This document shows, in pieces, positions 43,689-55,000 of a stretch of DNA of 64,000 nucleotides. Source of the stretch: Trichuris trichiura (lineage: Eukaryota; Nematoda; Enoplea; Trichinellida; Trichuridae). Numbering within the stretch: position 1 is the stretch's first letter; each line of letters opens with the position of its first letter. The stretch is from positions 434,001-498,000 of the forward strand of contig JBAJFE010000010.1 in assembly GCA_037903355.1 (NCBI GenBank), given 5' to 3'. The notes under the pieces are model-generated. The model worked only from the letters and a program-made list of their open reading frames with translations. It had not been told where the DNA came from and did not search any database. A program made the position numbers and the translations under genes.

Positions 43689-43767
43689 TTTAAAACACTC
43701 GCCTTTAAACAGCTATTACACTTTATACGTCACTCGTGCACTTTATTCATGCGTCAATTTAAGACCG

Positions 43768-43796
43768 CTGATGACGGGTTGCGTTTGGACCTGAAA
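43768..43796 (+). ncRNA. Hammerhead-like hairpin, right repeat of the 42 kb PLE
   Basis: CTGATGA, extra C, stem GGGTT/GACCT held by two wobble pairs, then GAAA. It differs from the left copy at two stem positions, and both remain pairable. Confidence 0.5.
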
Positions 43797-43924
43797 GCTA
43801 CGGAGAAATTAGTAATAAAAAGAACTTTTCAACGGGACTCGCAATCCGTATAAAAAAGAAGCAACCTAATGAAATTATACGGTCCCGTACGAAGAAACTA
43901 TATCTTCAAAATGCAATTCAGTTT

Positions 43925-46900
43925 GTGTTTATCACTGAGTCTTTTTTCCGTCGGCGTTTGTTTTCGTTATGCGCTGCTTGTATATGAGAATGTAGTTTGC
44001 TTAATCGAGGGGAGAATTTTAGTGAAGACGAGAAAAGCAGTAGTGCACTGCTGTTTCTAATCTGTGCCATGTCTGTTCCGTGAAATAGGATTCTGTTTTT
44101 TCTTGAGCATAGCGTAAGTAGGTAACTAAAATTAAATTGCATTATTCCCATTGTTATGCCAACTTAAACGCCATTTAGCAAGCCGTAGCTGCCGATCTTC
44201 GGACACCCGCTAGTGTTGATTCTGAACGCTATTATCCGTGAGAATAAATTCTCGCTTTTATTTAAGAAGCCAAAGTACGGTAGAGAACTCTTATCCTGAA
44301 TAGTCAGGTTTATTCGCGTTCTGAACTAGATATTTCGAAAATGGACTACTGTTTCTGCTGTCTTCTTTTGCGGGCGCACTAAGCTGCCGCAGGCAACGAG
44401 TGATAACAAACTCATATCCGTCCTCACGTTCAGTCTGCGTCTTGCTAAATCATACTTCTTTAATGTATTGTCTTTTATCTCTCATACCATATTATCTCTG
44501 CAGAATTTTTATCGTTCGCATCGTCATTGTTTGAACGTTATTGCTGTGTCCATGTTTTCGTATTCCTTATCTACGAATGGGCCACAAATGTTCAAAGAAG
44601 TTATACACTGTAAGTAAAGCTTATGGTGTTCGCTGGCGTCTGCTGTAAGCTTTGGAATATATGGCCGGCACCTTGCAGAAAGGGTAGGCTACATAATCGA
44701 TACCTTTGAATCTTACTCAATGTGACTTGTTCGGAGGAAAGCAATGACGTCGCAGTGCTCAGTATGGTGCTTGCTCTGCTATTCTTGTTTGTATTTATGA
44801 TCCTTTTACATTCATTTCACTTTTGGGAAACTTCTTAATGTCCTTGGCAATCCTGTCTGCACCATAATGAACTTATTCAGGAAATTGCGCTTACAGCAGT
44901 GACTTTACATGCCATAAAGCCTGAGGTAACTATCGTACGTTGGAATGAATTGTGGAGTGATGCAACCAGTGATTCAGCGTCTTGTCCGCTTTCGAGGCAA
45001 TGGTGTCAATGCACATCTCCAATGATGCAAAAGAAGTAGGTGCAGAGGGCATCCTTGCGATAACCAAAGGTGACGTCAAAAAACATACAGAGAACCCTTA
45101 CCAAAGAGAAATTTGAACGCCTGATAAAATCTGCTACGGGTTATGATGACGTAGAAAATCTAGGGGCGAGTCTATAGTCGGTTCGAACACAGATAATCTG
45201 CCGATGCATTTCAATAGGCACAATTTTTAAAGCATGAGATCCTTCGCTGGAAGGATCCCTGCTTTTCGTCCATTGCCTTCGATTGCAAAAGCGCCTTAAT
45301 CACTTTTGACACGTGGTTGCTGATACAAGCCGCTATTTTTCATCGTTTAAGTAGTTGTGTTTAAAATCAGCCTTTCCGGGGTGCATAACAAGGCGACAGT
45401 GAAAAAGGCCCATATGAACTATGTGGAGAAAAAATGCTTCGCATGTGCATGGCTGATGCTCTTCTGAAGCACTCCACGCGACGAAAAGCAAAGAATGTGC
45501 GTAACAGTAGTTTTTCTACGGTTGATTTCAAAAGGCGGGAAGTAGTCTTCGCACTTAGAATGCACGCTCAATAATGGGCGAATTTTAGAAGGCTGACCTT
45601 TGTTCTGACATAAATGTTGAACAGTGATTACTTCTCCACGTAGACGATGGAGTAGACGAGTAACAAAACCGCCTTTCGGTAAAAGTCTGCTTTGCGTTTT
45701 TGCATATTGTTGTAGATTTCCGTCGGTTTCTTTGATTAGCTGTATCCGGCTACTCCGAAAGAAAATGCACAGATTGTTTATAATGAATAATAGGCATTTA
45801 AGCACGTAAAGCAGCTCACTCTGCCAACCGTATATGCAACAAAACCGCCGCAGTTGAACCGCACGGCGGGTATGATCAAAACAGCTAACGATAAACATTC
45901 ATGTTTATTAGTCGTATAACTCTAAATCGGTATCAACGTTTCATTCGGCAACGAACCTTCAAGGTTATTTTTCAAGTCAGGAAAGTGCTTTCATTTGGAA
46001 AGCTGCAATGAAGGCGTACGCATTTTAAAAAAGCTTTTATTTATCCGTCCACGGACGACGGCTGGGTTGCAAGGCCAAAGTTGGATTGCCATCAGCGTTC
46101 ACTTGTCTGCCTTGCATGTCCCAGCGCGGTTGAATGACCGCCACTTTTTTCTTATGCCCCCGAAACAGCCAGAAAAGCTTAGCACGCATCTCTTCACCTC
46201 AGCGAGCAAGTAACTGCTGAATGCTTTGTGCAGCCTGCAAAAGGTAACCTATTTTAAAGTTAACAACGATTAATGACAAGCAGGGACAACCTACAGAAAC
46301 TTTTAAGTAAACTTTATTTTTGCAGCAATAATAAACTTCAGCGAGTTCTCTGAGTTTTGCTGTGTACGCACTTTTGCGGAAACATTTTAAAAAAGCTAAG
46401 CAACCAGTAAGCATAATAAATAATAGTGTTTTAGCTTTCTCCCTTTTTCCCTTATGATGGCTACAACTCTTTGACGCAGTGCGAATACATTATTTGACGT
46501 AAGTTTTCTATGCCAGCTCGTCCTCATTCTGATCAAGCAGTCTTAAGCCTCCCCAGTTTGATTAATCGTCATTTGTCCTTTTCAGACTTACGACCGTTAA
46601 CTGCGTCGTTGTATGCTTTTTCGTTTAGAGGTCCCTTTTAGAAGGCGACTTGCAAGATGCTATTTGAAAAATTAAATACGCAGAAAATATAAGAATGGCA
46701 GTTGCTCTTTTTCGCCATTTTAGCTTTACTAGCTAGGGCTGGAGGTCGTTAAATTTTTTCGACTAAAAAAACGTCATTTAACTAGCCGGTTATTATCTGC
46801 TTACTCAGGAAGATGTAGCCTAACGCTTACATTTCTTCGCTCGATTTGAATAGCCGATGTGCTGACGGCTTTCCTGCACCCGTGTCTCGTCTGGTGTTAC

Positions 46901-47101
46901 TTAGCAAGCCGCGCGGAATTGACAACGGTGCTGCGAGTAGTTTTACCACCGACCGAACAAGAACAAGAAAGCACCACTACGGAGACGAATGGTACCAGGA
47001 AGGGACGAAGACGTGTCGCCGAGGCGGAGCTTCTTTCAGAAAATGGACGGGGGAGGAGAGCGACGGCGCTACAGTCTGACCGATCCGTTGTCAACCTGCA
47101 T
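43925..47101. other. Intergenic, one unassigned ORF
   Basis: The longest frame (minus, 45419-45898) contains QQYAKTQSRLLPKGGFVTRL and a His-rich end but no known family. The plus strand is T-rich up to about 46.3 kb. The convergence point between the plus TTC14-like locus and the minus zinc-finger gene lies in this block. Confidence 0.35.
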
Positions 47102-48922
47102 TTAGTCGACTTTTGGAGATCGAACGTTAATCTCAGATATGGAGGAGGTCAAATGGGATATGGCGCCTGCAGTGGGCGCGCAGGACGATGGCGACGACGA
47201 CGATGGGGAACCTTGAATGGGCGAATCGGCTACCAAAGAAGGAACGCTCAACAGCGAGTCGGTCGAATGGCGGCGAGCACCCTGTTTGCTCGTCGTCGTC
47301 ACAGTCAGGAACCTCTGTGATCCTTGAACTTGGCGTTGCTGATCCAACGGCAATCCGCTACCTGCTGATCGGCTGGTGCCCGTAACCGCAGACGACATGG
47401 AAAGGTCGCGGACCGATGATTTGGTCGCTGCGGTGGCCAATCGAGCCGACCCTTTTCTATGCCCGTCCTGACCATGCGTCTTCACGTGCCTCGTGATCAG
47501 ATCGCGCCGACTGGCCGCATACGGGCAGAGAGGGCACTGGTAAGGCTTCTCGCCGGTATGGGTTCGTTTGTGGGTGCTCAGATGATCACTGCGCGAAAAC
47601 ATTTGTCCACAGGTGCGGCAAGAATAAGGTTTAACTCCGGTATGCAAACGCATGTGACGTGTCAGCATGTCACTGCGACTGAAACTTTTTTGACAAATCG
47701 CGCACTGATGAGCCTTCCTAGGGGCGGACAGGGTCATTGAGGAACTATTTTCGCGATGGTTCTTTGCCATGTGTTTCACCAAGCGACCATGCGACTTAAA
47801 CGACTGATAACATACGCGACATCGATACCGATGGGACGGAGTTTGCGCTCTGTCAGTTGGATACGATCCGAGCAAATGGCCAGCGTTGATCAACTGGTGC
47901 GCCGCTAGTGAACTAGCTGGATTTGTAGCCGTAGAACATCCAGTAAATTGCAATGCCAAAGGTAGGGAAGCAAATCTTCTGCTCAAGCTGCTTAACGACT
48001 CGGTTGGCGCCAGAGACAGCAACGAAGGTCCGATGTTTTGCGATCTAGAAAGAAGACCGTTGTGCGCCAGCAAGCTTGACTCAGCCAGGCCGGTAAATGC
48101 CGAAAGACGAAAGTGATCGGCCAACGTGGGCGGCGACATAACTGAGGAGGCGTAGAAAGCGGGAAATGCCGTTTCAAAGTGATGAGCACCTAGCATACCC
48201 AAATCCTGCGCCAAAAAGATCCCTCGACTATGAGCGTCAGGTATGGGTATCGTAAGGGAAGGAAAGGTGCCGGCAGAAGGGGCCGTCGTCGGTGCTTCTG
48301 CTCCAGTTGCCGAGCTTTCACCTTCTTCTGCTGATTCACGCAGCAAACGCTTCTTGTACGGATGTTTAGGAATTTCTTCGCTCGCACCCAAGGAGCCAAC
48401 CGAGCTTCGGACGCAGTCGCTGTCCGACAAGCTCCTTTCTCGACCACTCGCCATTCTCGGATCTTCCGTTGTCAAGTGGTCACTTTTAACGTCAAAAACA
48501 AAGCAAGAACTATTCGCTCCGGTTCGCGCAGGAGAACGCTGTCCATCGCAATCAGAAAATGGTGATACAGGCCCGGGACTAAGGGTAAAGCCGGGACTTA
48601 TAGGATCCTTGTAGTCTGACTCGCCATCGGTCAAATCTGACGTAGAGCATTTTTTTTCGCGGAATACATTCCATGTTGAATTGGTAACACTGGAACACAT
48701 GCTAGACGCGTATCCACTCGACGATTGGAAGGAATAGACGGAAAGCAAATCGCTCTTTACATCCCGAAGATTACCGTCCGAATCATCATTCTCGTCCTGT
48801 GATTCCACGGGTGAAGCTTCCGGTATATCGACAATTACCTCAGGCATAGGCGCCTTGAACACGGCCGGCTCGTTGCCTTGCGTGTTGTCCATGTCGGTTG
48901 GACTTTCGTCGGCCTTATTCAT
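47102..48922 (-). CDS. Klumpfuss/EGR-WT1-type C2H2 zinc-finger transcription factor
   Basis: 606 residues from ATG 48922 to the stop at 47102 without introns. Residues 1-360 are disordered and Ser/Pro-rich with short acidic runs. Finger 1 (about 366-389, YRCRVCYQSFKSHGRLVKH) is separated by 15 residues from a tight tandem of three (405-483): HQCAICQKSFSRSDMLTRH, TGVKP linker, YSCRTCGQMFSRSDHLSTHK, TGEKP linker, YQCPLCPYAASRRDLITRH. SRSDMLTRH and SRSDHLSTH are the EGR/WT1 recognition helices, and the last finger with YAASRRD is typical of klumpfuss. Such proteins bind GC-rich sites and act in neural and cell-fate decisions. A poly-pyrimidine run and AAG just before the ATG suggest the ATG exon follows an intron. 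Confidence 0.92.
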   Translation of the reverse strand: MNKADESPTDMDNTQGNEPAVFKAPMPEVIVDIPEASPVESQDENDDSDGNLRDVKSDLLSVYSFQSSSGYASSMCSSVTNSTWNVFREKKCSTSDLTDGESDYKDPISPGFTLSPGPVSPFSDCDGQRSPARTGANSSCFVFDVKSDHLTTEDPRMASGRERSLSDSDCVRSSVGSLGASEEIPKHPYKKRLLRESAEEGESSATGAEAPTTAPSAGTFPSLTIPIPDAHSRGIFLAQDLGMLGAHHFETAFPAFYASSVMSPPTLADHFRLSAFTGLAESSLLAHNGLLSRSQNIGPSLLSLAPTESLSSLSRRFASLPLALQFTGCSTATNPASSLAAHQLINAGHLLGSYPTDRAQTPSHRYRCRVCYQSFKSHGRLVKHMAKNHRENSSSMTLSAPRKAHQCAICQKSFSRSDMLTRHMRLHTGVKPYSCRTCGQMFSRSDHLSTHKRTHTGEKPYQCPLCPYAASRRDLITRHVKTHGQDGHRKGSARLATAATKSSVRDLSMSSAVTGTSRSAGSGLPLDQQRQVQGSQRFLTVTTTSKQGARRHSTDSLLSVPSLVADSPIQGSPSSSSPSSCAPTAGAISHLTSSISEINVRSPKVD

Positions 48923-49029
48923 CTCCTTAAAAAACAAACTATCAGTTCGACAGTATTGTCCGTTCGCAGCACGCGCGAGGTCTCTTTCGCAACTCCATAA
49001 CGGTGGAGTGTGACGCCAAATTCAAGACC

Positions 49030-49040
49030 ATATATAAAAA
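49030..49040 (-). promoter_or_regulatory. Possible TATA box near the zinc-finger gene
   Basis: The minus strand reads TTTTTATATATGG about 110 bp upstream of ATG 48922. It would place transcription start at about 49000. An acceptor-like site before the ATG competes with this idea. Confidence 0.25.
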
Positions 49041-52000
49041 ATCAGTTTATCACGAAATCACTACGTGTGAAGCTTCTGGCGGGCGGTTTCCAAGTTTCCC
49101 TACAGTGCACACCTGCTTTTGTTCGACAGCGCCCCAATCGTTGCCTGCGGGGCATCAACTATTTGACCATGCCGCAGCGCTTCCAATTAAAGGTACAGTG
49201 CGCAAAACTTAGCCGGGAAGTTAACAGTGCTCAGAGAGCAATGCCACTCCAATGATTGACGCAACTAATGGGCCAAACCGTGTAGCGCAAAAGCTGACCA
49301 AGAAAGAAATGATCAATAGCAGGAAAAAAACTGCCTGGCCTTTGGAAGCTACGTTCCGAACTCCTGAACTCCCTAGCTTCTAATTAGAACTGAAACTATA
49401 ATTGTTTAACGGTTTAAGGCATTGAGCAATTATACTAATGGGATAAATAGAACTCTCCTGTTCAACGTTGTTGTGGCATGATACGGTCATAATGTTTCTC
49501 GGTTGACTCCGTAGTAAGGCGGGGCTTTTTTGGACGCTCTCAGCTCACAGTTATTCCTTGTAGTAATAATGGGCCGAGTCTTGAAAACTGATTTTCTTGG
49601 CGCGGTCATAATTACCGAACGCGCGCTCTACTGACGCAGGCTACTTTGGCTATTACGCGAAATGTAAGTTGGCAGGGTTAGCATTTCTTCTCTACTAATC
49701 TGATAACGTTTCTATGTTTGGTTTGACCACTCCTTGGGCTATTGACAGTAGAATTAGACAATTACTTTGCCAACTAAGCGTAGGAACATCAAGAAGTTAA
49801 AACTTCCTACTCGAAGTTAATATTAATAGAATTGTCGCTGCGCACATCAGATGTACTTTAAAGGTTTCGTCAATGCCACCTTACGGAACTGATGCTCGAA
49901 CGGAGAAATCTTATTCCGACCAACGTATAAATGCAAGGGAAACAAAAGAAACAACAGCCTGTTGTGTTTACAATAATTCAACAAAAATTTAAACCAATCG
50001 GACGTCTGACGAAAGGCAACAAAGTAGCACGAAAGTTATTGTTAACAATCAGCGGTTCCATGAGAAACCAAACTTCAAGCTTTCAGCGCAACAGAAGTGG
50101 CAATAGCGTTAGAAGTCAACTGCATCAGCGGTAGAGCTATTTCAGCGTCTTCTGAAGAAATACAATTTAGCGAAGAGGGAAGAAAAAACAATGACCACTT
50201 TGGTATACCGATGAAGCAATAAACAGTAAATAGCAAAGAAGAGTCGATGGTGAGCTAGGTGCGCGAAACATAAGCAAACGCATCAGCCTAAGCGTCAGAC
50301 AAAGAAAGCGCTGCCTGCTCATCTGCATACAACACTAAGGTGCAAGAACAATTTATCTCATTGCCAATGGGTGATCTGAACGAGCTGCTAAAAATTTCTT
50401 TTAACAGTTGCAAGCTGCAGATCGTTTCAGCATAAAATCAAAGAGCTTTCGAGCGATAGCCCCTCCTATAACTCGCCCTGTAAAACAAGAGCTCGTCGTA
50501 CGCGTCGGTGGTAAGGTTGAACTTCTTTAAGAATACGTTCTTCTGCCAAAGCGAAATTTGATTTTTGAAAAGCGATAACACTACCTACGCTGAATATGAA
50601 CGGCGCCAGGCTGTCTTGCTGAAAAAAATGCTACGCAATTTGATCCTGCCCTCTCTTAGCGCTTATTGGTACGGAGAGCATTTCAAAGACGGCAAATAGG
50701 GGTAAGAAGAAAAAAAGTTCATTGGCACTGGGCAACATTGCCCCTATCCTCTAAGGATTAGTTGAAATAGGAGACTGTATTCACTTGCCAACAACACTAT
50801 GGAAACTAAGCGTTTTCTAAGGCAGGTTTGAGTTCTAACGCTTTATGACGAAGAGCTGTCGGCTACATTCAGTGCATCTGGCAACGCAACATCACGTTCG
50901 CCTGCTTTCACATGGGTTTAGCAGTTTTCGCAACCAGCATACTTAACGAGCCAATAGAGGAACACTATCCTATACAACAACAGCGTCAGTTTCCTTTCTA
51001 CTAGCCCGAGTAACTAGGTAACTGTGACTGGTTGCGCGTTCGTTTCTTTTTCAAAAATAAAGTTGCCGCCCACTAAGTCTTAATAAGCAAAACTTTGCTT
51101 TGCTTTGGTAAAAATCCCGCCTGTAACTGCCAGATTGGAATATAAAAAAATAATTGAATTAGGAAACGGAGAAGAAATTCAAAAATTCATGAAAGCAGCT
51201 TAAAATTTTCAATTTGTCGCAGAATTGCACGACTTGTTTTCACGCGCAGTTTGATCGTTACCTCTAGCCGGAAGCACGTCGGCGAAAAGCCTAATTCGAG
51301 TCGTCGCACCTTGACAGTCCCATACTTAAGGAGAGGCGCGCTCGGAGTACACAGCTAACATTAGCGTTAATGGATAAAGCATTGACTGCAACACAAAAGC
51401 TAAGTATTATGAAAAACACATATCGAGGCTAAACCTTTTGTCCCTAGGCTATTAGTTACCATAAAGGTTGATCCTATAAAGCGCCTTTGTTCTCCGGTTT
51501 TTGAACAAAAGCATTTCCAACTAAATACGCGCTCAGTGTTTGCAATCTTCCCATGCAAAGAACTAGAAAGCGTAGGATAGGCAACCGCGCTCGTATACGA
51601 CGTGTTTACCAACATTCAAAGCCAATCCGATCGTCAATTGCCAAATGGAAATTGAAATTTTTTCACACGAGGCAGAAGGAGGAAAAACATCGCTGTGACG
51701 ACAAGAAATCTTCTCAGCAAAAAAAGAGAAACCAAGAGAAGGAAAGCCCCTAAAATATGAGTCGGTTGAACTTGGAACATCCCAGCTTCATTACGATTAG
51801 ACAATGGGAACTCCCTTCACTTATCCATCGCTCAAAATACAAAGCAAAGGCAGCGCCGTCGCCTCAGGCATGCTTCGATTACAACGCGTCTTCGCTTGGA
51901 TTACGTCAAAACGTCAGAAAGGAAAGTCATATTAAGTTCCATTATAGGCGCGTTCTAACGAATACTTACGTCATAGGATCAGTAAAGGAAGGCAAGTGCA

Positions 52001-55000
52001 ACAGCGACTGGCACAAAGCTATCGGTGGATGCTTCCATAGAGTGACAGTCTTGTCAGCGACAAACATACCTTAACGGCTGGCAGAGAAATGAGGAAAAAA
52101 AAATAACAGATTACACACTCGACGAGTTGATCGCTGTAGGGTCTCCGTCACTAGTGCTTCCCGCTTTAACGACAATAACTGATGTTCACGTTCTGCTCCC
52201 AATTGAGAAGATAGTTTGTCTACGTACCACCGTCAAGTAAAGCGGAAAATCTGCTATGGATTCAACAGTCCCTCGCGGACAATGAGCGCGCTCTTTATTG
52301 GACACGTTAAAGGGCATCGTTTCGCGATGCCTCCGCCCACCTGACGACCTCAGTCCGCGTCGCGTAAGGCTGTAGTTCTTCTTCTGCTCAAGTAACGACT
52401 TTCTTGGACGGAATCAACCGCTGCCAAAGTTAGCACAAACGAACACCTTACGATAATAAGGGCGTTGAGTTAATTTGACTACATACGCACCAAGCCAACA
52501 AGGTCGAATGGGCACAAATGCAGCGGGCTGCCAGATTAGAGCTGAGCGAAAATAAAAGAATAAGCAGCGACGTGGCGAAGTCTTTGCATACTGATCAGAC
52601 GAGCGCGGCACAGTGGCTGCAACTATTTTCCGGCATCGAAAAGGCAAGGTCAGGCGCACCTGCGAGGTTCCAGAAACGGTACGACCACGGGTGCGCCAGT
52701 GATCAACAGCACAGGAAAAGGACGTTCACAACGACGCGCGGATGAACGAATCGATTCGGCACTCATTGCTTAGCGCGAATCAATTCTCCGGCGCTTCTTC
52801 GCACAGCTCGGGTCAACCGTTGCTGCAACGAAACTGCGGCATAAGGCTGAACGCTACCTGCCTATCGTATAGAGCAGATACCGTAAGCAAAATGGTCGTT
52901 CGTCCGCTGCCCGAATGATCACGGAGCTTTTGTTGAATGCGTTTGTCTAAAATTCAGCTCGCCTTGCTTGGCAAGAGGCCCTCACGATGACGAGGTCAAT
53001 GGGAGCGCTAATTAAACGCCTTCGATCGGTGGGCATTGGCAAAGAAGGACGGCCCGCTTTTTATTCGCCTGTTGGCGGCAAAAAAACATCTTCTTCCAAA
53101 TTGTGGCTGTAATTTTGTTGCGCACTTAGACGCTGCCGGCGGAGAAAGTCTCCATTGACCGATCGGATTAGCCGAACGAATCGGCGACGTGGTTTGGTTC
53201 GAGCAAAATTGAAAAGAGTAAAGCGCGAAGGGACGCGCCTAAAAAAAATTGAATCAGCCGGCCGAGAGGGTGCGGTCGAGCAGACCAGACGGGTGCGCTC
53301 CTTTCGGTTGGCCAAATGGGTGGTCAACCGTATCGTCGGCCCGCAAAATGTCGCGACACGACTTATTATTACACCTTGGAGCGGCTGTGCCAATGGAAAA
53401 GTCACTTTTCCTCTTCTAGACCAACATTTTGCAAAAGCAAAGCAAATGAGCCGTAAACATGCCAACGCCAATTCAAAGACCATCTCAATGAGCAATGGTT
53501 GGGGAACCACCTCGACATAAACGTATCATTACGGCTGACAACGAAACTTTCACTGCCTCTGACACCTGTTCGTGCTAAACTGGGCCCAAATTCAGCCTCC
53601 TTTATCCTATCGAATAAACGTGCTGAGAAATTTTCTCCTGTCTACCCTTAAGGTAAGCTTAATCAGTTCCTTAATGTCCAAACAGTCAATATAAAACGAT
53701 GCTATTACTCAACGTAACTGCGGTCATTCAGCCCACACGGAAAAATGAAAACTTTCACGCCTTCCCTCTCCTACGTCCGCCTATCGTTCATTCAGATTAG
53801 CTCACACTGACATAACCGCTAACCGGCTGCAAGGATACCCTTACTTGCGGACAGGCAAAAACTAAAACTGTGTAATGGCGCGCGGCCGTTTCTTTTTTAA
53901 ACGAAAATATGTCGTTCGCTGAACCTGCATCCGGCCAAAGCTAACTTCAAACTCTTTCGTAGGCGAAAACGATTTTAACTCTGCGGCTATAGCAGGCATT
54001 TGTCCGTCGCTAACACGTGCGAAATGGCTATGTATCCGCAACAGCTGTGAAGGCAAACGGGCGCGCCATCCACCTACGTTTCCTGATGATCATTACAACA
54101 GAAAGGGAAAGAAAGATAAAGACATAATGCCATTCAAAGGCAGGGGTAACGCCGGCAATAGGTGCTGAGCGCTCCATTTCTTTAGGCTTGTTCGACATAG
54201 GCACAATACTTTGGTTCAAGTCGCTGAAGGCAAAACTATCTTAGCTCACCGTTCCTGTATATCGTTGCATAAAAGGTTAAACAGTACAATAAAGAAAGTC
54301 CCTTACGAGATTGCGGAAAAAAATGACTTGTTGGCTGTTAATGTTGACAACCTCTAAACGGGAAACGTAAGTAAAAGGAGATAAAGCAGAACAAAAGCGA
54401 AGATATCCCAGCTGCTAATCCTATTTATGCTACGCTTAAAGAAAACAAAGACGGCAAGTAGGCGACCACTCTCTGTTTCAAACTACCAAACACAAGACAG
54501 CCTCTTTCGGATTGCCATATTCGGCGAAATTGATCGGCCGCTGACTCAGTCGGAGCATCAATTGCACATTTGCGTGTTTTCGCCATTCACGCATTCCCTT
54601 GAAGCGGGCGAAGCAACAGACCCCTTTGCGCGTATAGGAGTCGTGCGAAAAGTAGCGATTCGCTCTCCGATGGCGAACAACGCTGGCCGTCAACGATTCG
54701 CCATCAGAGAGTGAATCTTCACGGTTGGATTTTTTTTCCAATGCTTTCCATGCAGTGTCCCCAACTCCAATTGCTGCTTTTGCTAATTTACGATCAGATA
54801 AAATGGCCAATTTGCACAATCGATAACATCTCTATGCGCAAAAGATATCTCTATTCGTCGGCCAATAGTGCGTAGGCAAAAGAAGGCTCGAAAGCGGCTG
54901 TCAATAAAGTCATACTAGTTGATAACGGGTTCAACCTCATTCTCTCGGCTTGATCATGCCGCTTAAAGGCATACACAACGTACGCTTTGTAAACCGTCGC

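Larger units (their letters stand above)
42165..43911 (-). mobile_element. Penelope-like element, 5'-truncated, inverted terminal repeats
   Basis: A 1747-bp unit between 13-bp direct repeats TGCAATTCAGTTT (42152-42164, 43912-43924). Inverted terminal repeats of about 210 bp (42165-42376 and 43655-43864) include gcttcttttttatacgga, CCCGTTGAAAA, the hammerhead-like block and acgtataaagtgtaatagctg. A 47-bp tail with GGTCCCGTACGAAG lies beyond the right repeat. The same inverted-arm plus one-sided-tail plan recurs in the small foldbacks. Confidence 0.9.

Noticed and set aside
53061..53520. Overlapping 149- and 121-codon ORFs on opposite strands
   Set aside because: GC-rich stretch with few stops, no motif in either translation, and overlapping long frames on both strands are typical of chance.
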